Shown here: positions 5,792 to 14,700 of the stretch, one piece after another
How positions within the stretch are numbered: the first letter of the stretch is position 1
Layout of the letters: every line of letters begins with the position of its first letter
From: JAGFIY01 sp964499285
GTDB taxonomy: Bacteria > Bacteroidota > Ignavibacteria > Ignavibacteriales > Melioribacteraceae
Length of the DNA stretch: 16,380 bases
Assembly: GCA_964499285.1 (NCBI GenBank)
Contig: CAZCLA010000052.1
Location: 1 to 16,380, forward strand
Direction: 5' to 3'
Translations under genes and position numbers: made by a program
The notes under the pieces: generated by a model
What the model was told of the DNA's origin: nothing
The model's database searches: none
The model's input: only the letters and a program-made list of their open reading frames with translations

Positions 5792-7005
5792 AATGGAAAA
5801 ATCTTTTTAAGGTTGCATTTAAAAGTCTTCTAAAAGCAAGAATGCGAAGTCTGTTGACAACACTGGGAATTATTATAGGTGTGAGTGCTGTAATTATAAT
5901 GGTGGCAATAGGCGAAGGTGCACAACGTGAAATCGAAAAACAAATTAATTCTCTTGGTTCTAATTTGATAGTGATCTTTCCCGGTGCAAGCAGATCGGGA
6001 GGTGTGAGCAGAGGTGCGGGAAGTTTTAATCGCTTTACGATGGACGATATTAAAAAGATTGAAGAGGAAGCAGTACTAATAAAAGCCATTTCTCCTATTA
6101 TTAGGTCTGGAGGACAAGTGATAGGCGGCGGAGCAAACTGGAATACAGCGATCTATGGAGTTTCTCCCTCATACTTGGAAATTAGGGATTGGGACTTGGA
6201 GTACGGCGATATTTTTACTGAACGCGATGAACGTGCAAGGAGCAAGGTTTGTGTGCTTGGTAGTGAAGTTGCAAAAAATTTATTCCCTAATCAAAATCCT
6301 GTTGGTGAAATGGTCCGGATTGTAAATACTCCGTTTAAAGTTATCGGAGTTCTCAAAGAAAAAGGACAAACTGCAATGGGTGCAAGTAACGATGATCTTA
6401 TCCTTGCACCGGCAAGCACTGTGCTCTATAGATTGTCCGGGGGAAGATTTATTCATTTCATTTATGCAAGTGCGGTCTCAATAGAAAGAATTGCTGAAGC
6501 TCAAGAGGAACTGAGGCAGATAATGCGCGAAGCTCATAGACTCAATACTGGTGATGATGATGATTTTACAATTCGGAATCAAACGGAGATAACGGAGGCT
6601 GCAAGCGAATCATCAGAAGTAATGACAATGCTGCTCGGTGCGGTCGCTGCTGTCTCTTTAATCGTCGGCGGAATCGGGATTATGAATATTATGCTCGTTT
6701 CAGTTACTGAACGCACAAGGGAGATTGGAATTCGTTTATCAATAGGTGCAAGAAGCAGTGATATTTTAACACAGTTTTTGCTCGAAGCCATTGTGCTAAG
6801 TCTGCTTGGCGGACTACTAGGAATTTTAATTTCAATTGGAACCGTTTACGCACTCAATGAATATTCCACATTAGCAGCGGAATTGAACTTTGTAGTGATG
6901 GCTGTGGCATTTATCTTTTCTGGCTTCGTGGGGATATTTTTCGGTTTCTATCCTGCACGGAAAGCTTCATTGCTAAATCCGATTGATGCACTGCGATATG
7001 AATAA
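5788..7005 (+). CDS. MacB-type ABC transporter permease
   Basis: This 405-residue inner-membrane protein has the MacB/FtsX fold: a first membrane helix at about 21-43 (LLTTLGIIIGVSAVIIMVAIG), a large periplasmic core domain (about 45-270), then three helices at about 279-303, 332-355 and 367-392. The conserved cytoplasmic segment SVTERTREIGIRLSIGA after helix 2 and the closing PARKASLLNPIDALRYE are both typical. MacB-type pumps are mechanotransmitters that drive substrates from the periplasm through the adaptor and an outer-membrane channel; known substrates include macrolides, heme precursors, toxins and lipoproteins, so the substrate here cannot be read from sequence. It overlaps the ATPase gene by ATGA and is the last gene of the 2850-7005 operon. 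Confidence 0.93.
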   Translation: MKWKNLFKVAFKSLLKARMRSLLTTLGIIIGVSAVIIMVAIGEGAQREIEKQINSLGSNLIVIFPGASRSGGVSRGAGSFNRFTMDDIKKIEEEAVLIKAISPIIRSGGQVIGGGANWNTAIYGVSPSYLEIRDWDLEYGDIFTERDERARSKVCVLGSEVAKNLFPNQNPVGEMVRIVNTPFKVIGVLKEKGQTAMGASNDDLILAPASTVLYRLSGGRFIHFIYASAVSIERIAEAQEELRQIMREAHRLNTGDDDDFTIRNQTEITEAASESSEVMTMLLGAVAAVSLIVGGIGIMNIMLVSVTERTREIGIRLSIGARSSDILTQFLLEAIVLSLLGGLLGILISIGTVYALNEYSTLAAELNFVVMAVAFIFSGFVGIFFGFYPARKASLLNPIDALRYE

Positions 7006-7019
7006 TTTTCATTAGTGTG

Positions 7020-7046
7020 TTCCAATTCTCATTCAAACAATTGGAA
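7020..7046 (+). terminator. Inverted repeat after the pump operon, weak terminator candidate
   Basis: TTCCAATT (7020-7027) and AATTGGAA (7039-7046) form a perfect eight-base-pair stem with an 11-base loop, 15 bases after the permease stop. No T run follows, so it is either a weak or factor-dependent terminator or an RNA-stabilising hairpin. The rest of 7047-7204 shows nothing clear; TTGACT at 7117-7122 has no well-spaced -10 element. Confidence 0.3.
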
Positions 7047-7204
7047 TTCGATATTATCTGCAAAGATCGATTCAAAAGGTCACTTTGATGTTAGTCGGAG
7101 CTTGAAACCGATAACATTGACTTATAAAATTGTACTCTACCCTCTACAATGATAGTTTTATTTGTTATCTTAAACCAACAAAAACAGATGCTCCCTTCGA
7201 AAAG

Positions 7205-7755
7205 ATGAAAGGAAATATCTTTGATATTAAAAAGTTTGCAATTCATGACGGACCAGGGATAAGAACGACTGTTTTTCTGACGGGATGCCCGCTGAATTGC
7301 TGGTGGTGTCACAATCCGGAAAGTCTTCGAAAAGTAAATTCTCCCAATGAAACTACTAAAGAGGTAAGTGTTGAGTATGTCATCAAAGAAATCGAAAAGG
7401 ACATCATTTTCTATGATGAAAGCGGAGGAGGAGCAACCTTTTCCGGGGGTGAACCATTAGTTCAATTTGATTTTCTTNNNNNNNNNNNNNNNNNNNNNNN
7501 NNNNNNNNNNNNNNNNNNNNNNNNNNNNNNNNNNNNNNNNNNNNNNNNNNNNNNNNNNNNNNNNNNNNNNNNNNNNNTCTGAAGAATATTATCAAAATAG
7601 ATCTTCTTCCTTACAATAAAATCGGCGAAGCAAAGTACGCTAGATTCGATCAAGAGCTAAGATTAGGTAAGTTAGAGATACAATCGGAAGATAAATTGGA
7701 GGAGATAAAATCGAATTTCGATTCACTGGGAATCGAAACAAGTTTTAGAGGATAA
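7205..7755 (+). CDS. hypE: Glycyl-radical enzyme activase (HypE-like), interrupted by assembly gap
   Basis: This radical SAM enzyme should install the glycyl radical on the HypD enzyme encoded one base downstream. The left part (7205-7477, 91 residues) has the family start IFDIKKFAIHDGPGIRTTVF, the iron-sulfur motif CPLNCWWC (Cys28, Cys32, Cys35, spacing CX3CX2C) and the SAM-binding box SGGGATFSGGEP. The right part (7579-7755, 58 residues) has the family C-terminal signature IDLLPYNKIGEAKY. One hundred N separate them, and the two parts are not in frame across the gap as written, so the true gap length is not 100. Only about 35 residues lie between the CX3CX2C motif and SGGGATF, so the ferredoxin-like double-cluster insertion common in activases of this group is absent. 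ATG 7205 is chosen because the family motif begins there; an upstream in-frame TTG at 7130 adds an unsupported leader. Confidence 0.85.
7478..7577. other. Assembly gap of exactly 100 N
   Basis: A run of 100 N, the conventional filler for a scaffold gap of unknown length, falls inside the activase gene. The left reading frame ends on a complete codon at 7477, and the right frame needs base 7578 as a third codon position, so an intact gene requires a true gap length of 2 modulo 3. Confidence 0.97.
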
Positions 7756-7756
7756 A

Positions 7757-10114
7757 ATGACTGAAAGAATTAAAAAATTAAGAGAACAGACATTAAATAC
7801 AGAACCATTCATTTCTATTGAAAGAGCGAAGTTGCTCACTGAATTTTATAAGAGCGGTAAGGTTGAGAGAGTTTCTGTGCCGGTTGCGAGGGCAATGGCG
7901 TTTGAACATATTCTTATGAACAAAGAATTAATAGTGAACGATGGAGAATTAATTGTCGGCGAAAGAGGTCCTCAGCCGGCAGGAACGCCTACATATCCGG
8001 AGATCTGTACTCACTCTTTAGATGATTTTAAAATTCTTAGTGAAAGAGAAAAAATTTCATTTAAAGTCTCGGACGCGGTTAACGACTTTCAGCAAAACGA
8101 AATAATAACTTTCTGGAAAGGAAGATCGATAAGAGATAGAATATTTGAGGAAGTCGATAAAGAATGGATGAATGCTTACGAAGCTGGAATTTTTACCGAG
8201 TTTATGGAACAGCGAGCACCGGGTCACACAGTTCTTGACGATAAAATTTATAAAAAGGGAATGCTTGATTTTATTGATGATATTGATGATTCAATCAAGA
8301 ATTTGGATTTCTTCAACGATCCGGATGCGTTTGATAAAAGAGAAGAACTTAAAGCAATGAAAATTTCAGCAATTGCAATTATTAAGTTTGCGGAAAGATA
8401 TTCCCTGTTTCTATCGCAGCTTGCCGAAAGAGAAAACGATGCTGAAAGAAAAATTGAACTTGAAACAATGTCAGGAATTTGTTCACGAGTTCCGGCAAAT
8501 GCACCTCAGACCTTCTGGGAAGCGCTTCAGTATTATTGGTTTGTTCATCTCGGTGTTATAACGGAACTGAACACATGGGATTCATTCAATCCCGGAAGAT
8601 TAGACAGACATTTATTCCCGTTCTTCAAACGTGATATTGATAACGGACTATTAACCGAGGAGAATGTTTACGAACTGCTTCAATCTTTCTGGGTGAAATT
8701 TAACAACCAGCCTGCTCCCCCTAAGGTAGGAGTAACCGCACAAGAAAGCAATACTTACACAGATTTCTGCCTAATTAATTTAGGCGGTGTTGATGAAGCA
8801 GGAAAAGATGCGGTAAATGAACTGTCTTATATAATCCTTGATGTGATTGAGGAAATGCGATTGCTGCAGCCAAGTTCGATGGTTCAGATAAGCAAAAAGA
8901 ATCCCGACCGTTTTCTCAAAAGAGCACTTAAAATTGTTGCTACAGGATTCGGGCAGCCTTCAATTTTTAACACGGATGCAATAGTACTGGAATTACTTCG
9001 TCAGGGTAAATCAATTATTGATGCACGCAACGGAGGAGCCAGCGGCTGCGTAGAAACAGGTGCGTTCGGCAAAGAAAATTATATTCTTACGGGTTATTTC
9101 AATCTTGTAAAAGTTCTTGAAATTACTTTGAACAACGGTATCGATCCAAGAACTAATAAAAAAATTGGTATCCAAACCGGTGAACTAAATTCATTTAAAA
9201 ATTTTGATGATTTGTTGGATGCTTTCAAAAGGCAGCTTAATTATTTCATTGACATAAAAATTAAAGGCAATTTAATTATCGAAAAACTTTGGAGTCAAAT
9301 TTTACCTGCGCCGTTCCTTTCAATTTTAGTAGATGATTGTATTAAGAGTGGAATTGACTATAACAACGGCGGTGCAAGATACAACTCTAGTTACATTCAA
9401 GGTGTTGGTGTAGGAACACTTACCGATTCTTTAACTGCAATTAAATACCACATCTTCGACGAAAAGAATTTTTCACTTAATGATTTTATAAACGAAATTA
9501 AATTAAATTATTCGAACAAAGAGTTTAGAGATATTCTACTGAATAAAACTCCGAAATACGGAAACGACGATGATTATGCAGATGAAATTTTGAAGCAGAT
9601 TTTTGAAATGTATTTCAATTCAATTGATGGCAGACCAAACGCAAAAGGCGGAAAATTTAGAATAAATCTCCTGCCGACTACTTGTCACGTTTATTTCGGA
9701 AGTGTATGCTGTGCAACACCGGACGGAAGATACGCCGGAAAACCTTTGTCCGAAGGCATATCTCCGGTTCAGGGTGCTGATAGAAAAGGTCCGGGTGCTG
9801 TTGTCAAATCAGCTGCAAAGATTGATCATTTGAGGACAGGAGGAACTCTTCTTAACCAAAAAATCACTCCGGAAATCATGAAAGACGATAGCGGTTTAGA
9901 AAAAGTGCTTCATCTTATAAGAGCATATTTTAAAATGGATGGACATCATATTCAGTTCAATGTCGTGGATGCCGAGACTCTTAGAAAGGCTCAAGAAGAT
10001 CCGGAGAATTACCGTGATTTGATCGTTAGAGTTGCAGGATACAGCGACTACTTCGTCAATTTAGGATCCGATTTACAGGAGGAAATAATTAATCGTACTG
10101 AACAACTGCTTTGA
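7757..10114 (+). CDS. hypD: Trans-4-hydroxy-L-proline dehydratase (glycyl radical enzyme HypD)
   Basis: HypD removes water from trans-4-hydroxy-L-proline by radical chemistry, giving (S)-1-pyrroline-5-carboxylate, which ProC reduces to proline. The 785-residue length matches the family. The catalytic cysteine and general base are in GASGCVETG (Cys431, Glu433), and the radical glycine is Gly761 in RVAGYSDYF. Substrate residues that I recall for the Clostridioides difficile enzyme (His160, Asp278, Ser334, Asp339, Phe340, Cys434, Glu436, Tyr450) all fall here at minus three: His157, Asp275, Ser331, Asp336, Phe337, Cys431, Glu433, Tyr447. This argues strongly for HypD over choline lyase, glycerol dehydratase or pyruvate formate-lyase, the last of which has two adjacent active-site cysteines. 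GAGG five bases before ATG 7757 supports the start. The enzyme is oxygen-sensitive by nature, so the host likely lives anaerobically at least at times. No proC is seen nearby. Confidence 0.92.
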   Translation: MTERIKKLREQTLNTEPFISIERAKLLTEFYKSGKVERVSVPVARAMAFEHILMNKELIVNDGELIVGERGPQPAGTPTYPEICTHSLDDFKILSEREKISFKVSDAVNDFQQNEIITFWKGRSIRDRIFEEVDKEWMNAYEAGIFTEFMEQRAPGHTVLDDKIYKKGMLDFIDDIDDSIKNLDFFNDPDAFDKREELKAMKISAIAIIKFAERYSLFLSQLAERENDAERKIELETMSGICSRVPANAPQTFWEALQYYWFVHLGVITELNTWDSFNPGRLDRHLFPFFKRDIDNGLLTEENVYELLQSFWVKFNNQPAPPKVGVTAQESNTYTDFCLINLGGVDEAGKDAVNELSYIILDVIEEMRLLQPSSMVQISKKNPDRFLKRALKIVATGFGQPSIFNTDAIVLELLRQGKSIIDARNGGASGCVETGAFGKENYILTGYFNLVKVLEITLNNGIDPRTNKKIGIQTGELNSFKNFDDLLDAFKRQLNYFIDIKIKGNLIIEKLWSQILPAPFLSILVDDCIKSGIDYNNGGARYNSSYIQGVGVGTLTDSLTAIKYHIFDEKNFSLNDFINEIKLNYSNKEFRDILLNKTPKYGNDDDYADEILKQIFEMYFNSIDGRPNAKGGKFRINLLPTTCHVYFGSVCCATPDGRYAGKPLSEGISPVQGADRKGPGAVVKSAAKIDHLRTGGTLLNQKITPEIMKDDSGLEKVLHLIRAYFKMDGHHIQFNVVDAETLRKAQEDPENYRDLIVRVAGYSDYFVNLGSDLQEEIINRTEQLL

Positions 10115-10121
10115 GGTTTAA

Positions 10122-11300
10122 ATGATTGTCAAAGAAAAAGTAAATCAAGCAAAAGATGTTTTAAAAGAGTTTAATATTGATTGCTGGATAACCTTTCTTA
10201 GAGAAAGTGAAATAAACGGAGATCCTTCTTTGGATTTTCTTTCCAATACCGATGTAACCTGGCATTCGGCTTTTATAATAACACGACTTGGTGAGGCAAT
10301 CGCAATTGTGGGAAAGTATGATAAACAATCGATTGTTGATACCAAAGCATACGATGAAGTGATAGATTATGTGGAAGGAATCAAACAGCCTTTTCAAAAA
10401 GTTATGCGTACAATTAATCCCGCTAAAATTGCTCTTAATTATTCAATATCAAGTGAAATTTGCGACGGATTGACTTATGGAATGTTTTTGACCATTAAGA
10501 ACTATTTGGGGGAAATCGGATTGGGTGATAGAATCGTTCCTTCAGAACAGATAGTTTCCGCATTAAGAGAAAGAAAAAGTGCAAGTGAAGTAGAAAACAT
10601 CAGAATTGCGATACACGAGACAGAGAATATTTTCGAAAAAGTTTCAGAATTCATTAAACCCGGAAAAACTGAACAAGAAATTGCTTCTTTTATGAAGGCA
10701 GAAGCTGCTAAAAAAAACTTGGGATTTGCATGGAACGAATTGACATGTCCATCTGTTTTTACCGGAATAAATAAAAATGAAGCTCATTATGGACCCACGA
10801 ATAAAGTAGTTTCAAAAGGGGAAATACTTAACATTGATTTTGGATTGCGATACAACGGTTATTGCTCTGATATGCAGCGTACTTTTTATATAAGGAAAGA
10901 TAATGAAACTTTCCCACCGCCCGATGTGATGCGTGGATTTACAACAATAGTCGATTCAATCGAGAAAGCAAAAAAGGGGATGAAACCCGGAACCCCTGGG
11001 TGGAAGATTGATGAAATAGCGAGAAGTTTTATTGTTAAAGCCGGATATGATGAATTTCCTCATGGATTAGGTCATCAAGTAGGCAGATTTGCGCATGACG
11101 GAAATGCATTGCTCGGACCAAAGTGGGAAAAATATGCCGATAAACCTTTCAAAAATCTTGAAGAAGGAATGGTATTTACGATCGAACCGAGACTTACGGT
11201 TGAAGATAAAGGTGTTGTTACTATAGAAGAGATGGTATTAGTGAAACAAAATGGTGCTGAGTGGCTAAGCACTCCTCAGAAAGATATTTATCTGATATAA
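10122..11300 (+). CDS. M24-family Xaa-Pro peptidase (prolidase/aminopeptidase P-like)
   Basis: This 392-residue metallopeptidase has an N-terminal creatinase-type domain (about 1-150) and a C-terminal pita-bread catalytic domain. All five dinuclear-metal ligands are visible: Asp239 and Asp250 (NIDFGLRYNGYCSDMQRTF), His318 (HGLGHQVG), Glu355 (FTIEPRL) and Glu369 (TIEEMVLV). It has no signal peptide, so it acts in the cytoplasm. M24B enzymes cut the bond before proline, and many accept hydroxyproline. AGG overlapping the hypD stop gives a ribosome site five bases before ATG 10122, and only seven bases separate the genes. The operon position suggests it supplies proline or hydroxyproline from imported X-Pro/X-Hyp peptides to the dehydratase. 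Whether it is a dipeptidase or an aminopeptidase cannot be decided by eye; the related creatinase-like hydrolases are a less likely alternative. Confidence 0.88.
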   Translation: MIVKEKVNQAKDVLKEFNIDCWITFLRESEINGDPSLDFLSNTDVTWHSAFIITRLGEAIAIVGKYDKQSIVDTKAYDEVIDYVEGIKQPFQKVMRTINPAKIALNYSISSEICDGLTYGMFLTIKNYLGEIGLGDRIVPSEQIVSALRERKSASEVENIRIAIHETENIFEKVSEFIKPGKTEQEIASFMKAEAAKKNLGFAWNELTCPSVFTGINKNEAHYGPTNKVVSKGEILNIDFGLRYNGYCSDMQRTFYIRKDNETFPPPDVMRGFTTIVDSIEKAKKGMKPGTPGWKIDEIARSFIVKAGYDEFPHGLGHQVGRFAHDGNALLGPKWEKYADKPFKNLEEGMVFTIEPRLTVEDKGVVTIEEMVLVKQNGAEWLSTPQKDIYLI

Positions 11301-11737
11301 AGGTTAGGTTATATGATCAAAGTATGAATTCTATATCTTAACTTTTATTTTGGATTTCATTTATAAACACGTGTCAAATCTTGCCGGGACGAAGTGATCG
11401 CAAATATAATCTTAAAATGCTTTACAATTACTTTTTTTTCTCTTTAATTAATCCCTTAAAATAGAAACGTAGGCTAACCCTCGTCTCATTTTCTGACAAA
11501 TCTTTTCACTTAATTGACTTTTTCAGAAACATACAGTTTCTTAAAGTTTTTCTTTAGGCATCTTTCATTATATTATTATATTTCATACATTTAATGTGTT
11601 CAAATAGTATTTTGGCGAAAAGCGGAGTGATTATTTGGAAGCAGCTAATTATTTAGAAAAAATTGAGGGCAACCGCTGCTATTTGCGCAAAATATTCATC
11701 GAAAGAAAAATTTTGCTTTAACAAAGCTGAGCCTAAG
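11301..11737. other. AT-rich intergenic region before the giant secreted protein
   Basis: No gene is supported in these 437 bases. Two small adjacent hairpins occur at 11525-11541 (AGAAAC/GTTTCT) and 11542-11556 (TAAAG/CTTTA), each with a five-base loop; they are too weak to call a terminator. No well-formed sigma-70 or Bacteroidota-type (TAnnTTTG) promoter could be picked with confidence, although the promoter of the downstream gene should lie here. Confidence 0.5.
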
Positions 11738-14700
11738 ATGAAAACAAAATTTTTTATTCTCCTTTTCTTATCTCTCACCATTGCATCTCCGATTTTTGCA
11801 CAGGATTTTTGGCTTACGATGGATGGGCCATTCGGTGCAAACGCAAATCATCTTGAAAAAAATGGCGGAAGAATATTCGTCTCACTTGAAAACGGGGGGA
11901 TTTATTTTTCGGATAATAGCGGAACAATTTGGACGAAATCGGGACTTGGTTCAATATCAGTTAATTCAATTTTAACGCTTAATGCAAATACTCTTTTAGC
12001 CGGGACAAAAAATAACGGTACTTACAAATCAACAGATAACGGTTCAACTTGGTTTCATTCGAGTTTCGGGTTTAATGAAGCAAATGTGTACGATTTTATT
12101 GTAGATACTTTAGGAAATGTTTTTGCAGCGACAAGTCAAGGTGTTTATAAGAGTACAGATTCAGGAAATAATTGGACAAAAAAGAACGGCGGATTTGCAT
12201 CATTTATTGTAAATAAATTTCTTTCCGATACCACATCAACGCTTATTGCCGCTACCACAAACGGCGGAATTTTTAGGTCAACTGACAACGGTGATAACTG
12301 GGTACGGCAAAATAATGTGCTTTTCAACGAGACTGTAAACACACTTGTACTTCATTCTGATGGTTCGATATTCGCAGGAACTGAATCGATAGGAATTTAT
12401 AAATCCACTGACGGCGGAGAAACCTGGGAGGAAAAAAATACCGGTTTCGGAAATTACAATGTAAGTGATCTTCAATATTTTTCAATCGGAGGAAATTCAA
12501 GGTTTATTGCATTGGTAAATTCCTTCGATAACGGCGGACTTTTCGTTTCATTGAACGAAGGAGATAGCTGGCAGAGGATTAATGGTTACAAGAGCAAGTT
12601 TTCGAATTCTGCAGTGATATTAGACGTTAACGATTTTATTACAGCATCTATGGATTATGGATTACTTCGGAGTTCTGACGGAGGCGTTACTTGGAATGAA
12701 GTTAACACCGGAGTTCATAACTCTCACATCACATCATCATTTATTTACGAAAGCAGTGAGATGAATGAGGTTGAAGTTTATGTCGGAACCTACAACGGTG
12801 TTTATTCAACAATCGATTATGGTGAAAACTGGATAAACAAAAGCGGTAATCTTCCAAATAAATTCATTAACGATATTTTATTCACAGAAAAAATTTACGC
12901 CGCCACTAACGAGGGAATCTATTCAACAACCGACGGAGGAATTACGTGGATAAATACTTCCAGCGGGATTAATGCAAAAGTAAACAGCATCGTTTTCAGC
13001 GATGGTGATTATTACGCTGCAGCGGCAGACGGAATTTATAAATCGACCAATGCCGGTGCAACGTGGAGCCAAGTGGGTTTGTTCAACACAAATGTAAATT
13101 CAATTATTGTCGGCATGAATGGTGAAATTATTGCCGGTGCGGATAATGTCGGTGTCTTCATTTCGACTGATGATGGTTTAACCTGGCCTCAGACAAGTCT
13201 GAACTCGTTTTCGATAACATCGTTAACGGTAGATCAAAGTTATATTTATGCAGGTACAAGATTTTCCGGAGTTTATAGATCAGGAAACGACGGCTTATCA
13301 TGGCAGCAGATCAATTTTGGTTTAGGTGATTTGGGAATTGATCAATTGTTTGCCGACAGTAGAAACCGTGTTTATGTTTCGACGGTTCAATCAGGTGTTC
13401 ATAGAACGGCAAATCAAGGCGTCAGCTGGATAAATCTTAACTCCGGAATCGGTGATAACAGAACATCTACATTTGCTGAGGATAATACTGGACATGTTTA
13501 TTCGGGTTCATTGGGAGCGGGAGCATTCTTAAGTACCGAACCGGTTCTGCAGTCTATGGAATCAACTCAACTTTCATATTTTGAAGACGGAGTGCCGATT
13601 AATTTAACGGATTCAATTTTTATTAGCGACATCAGCCAAACTGTTCTTGACAGTGCTGTTATCCGCATAACCGAAAATCTTGTTGCTGATGAAGATTCGC
13701 TCGTGTTCGAAGATCAAGGTACAATACTCGGTTTTTATGACGAAGCAAACGGCTGGCTTTCACTTATAGGGAACGATATTGCCGTGAATTACATTACGGC
13801 TTTAAGAAGCGTAAAATATTTTAACAGGAATTCTGCAGATCCCGACAGTGTGTTGAAAAATATTTCATTCAAAGTTTATAAGGGGGAAAACGGAAGTAAT
13901 TCCTTATCCCGCAAGATTAAGATCCATCAGGTTAACGATGCACCGGTTCTTGCCGGAATTCCTGATGTTGTGATGACCGAGAATACAACATCACAAGTGA
14001 GCCTAAACGATTATTTGATAGATGTTGATAATCAACTTTCTGAAATAACTTATTCGGCTCAAGTGGTCAGTGCGGATACCCTGGCTAAAGTAGGCATCGA
14101 GGATTTGACTGTTTCAATAAATCAAGAGACGGGAATTGCGACATTTACTCCCTCAACAGATTCAACGGGAATATTCAAAGTCGTATTTAGAGCCGAGGAT
14201 ATTTTTTCTGCAAGCGATACTGACACCCTTAACGTAACAGTCGAAGAACTTGTTAACGTTCCGCCGATCTTAACAGGAATGCCGGATATAACTTTTCCCG
14301 AAGATGATTCGACTACCATCAATCTTGGCAATTACGTCACCGATGAAAACGATAATCTCGCCGACCTTATTTTTGATGCAAGGGTTACAAAAGCTTTTTC
14401 ACTCGGAAAATCATTAACCACTAAACGAACGGTTTTGGATAACGGTAATATACTGCTCCAAGTAGGGCTCGATGATCTAATGATTGAAATCGATAACATT
14501 GAAAAAACGGCGAGATTAAAAGCATCTGCCGATTCCAGCGGTCTCTTCGCTGTAATATTCTCCGTTACTGATCCGCACTTGGAAACCGATGAGGATTCGA
14601 TTTTCGTTACGGTTGCTCCGATGAACGATCCGCCTTATATAGTAAGTCATATTGCCGATCATGTTTTTGACGAGGATTCAGGTCCGCATACAATCTTGAA

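Noticed and set aside
7117..7150. TTGACT ... TACAAT promoter upstream of the activase
   Set aside because: The spacer is 22 bases, too long for a normal sigma-70 promoter.
7130..7204. TTG start giving a 25-residue leader to the activase
   Set aside because: The conserved activase N-terminus starts at ATG 7205; the leader has no family resemblance.
7757..10114. Annotation as pyruvate formate-lyase
   Set aside because: Pyruvate formate-lyase has two adjacent active-site cysteines; here there is a single Cys in GCVE, the dehydratase-type motif, plus HypD-type substrate residues.
11525..11556. Two adjacent small hairpins as a terminator of the hydroxyproline operon
   Set aside because: Stems are five to six AT-rich pairs, over 200 bases after the stop codon, without a following T run.
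11608..11721. Short open frame with protein-like composition (YFGEKRSDYLEAANYLEKIE)
   Set aside because: It is about 37 codons with no ATG start and no ribosome site, and it ends just before the signal-peptide gene; no recognisable domain.
11663..11737. Extended start of the giant secreted protein
   Set aside because: The 25 extra residues are polar and would bury the clear signal peptide that begins at ATG 11738.
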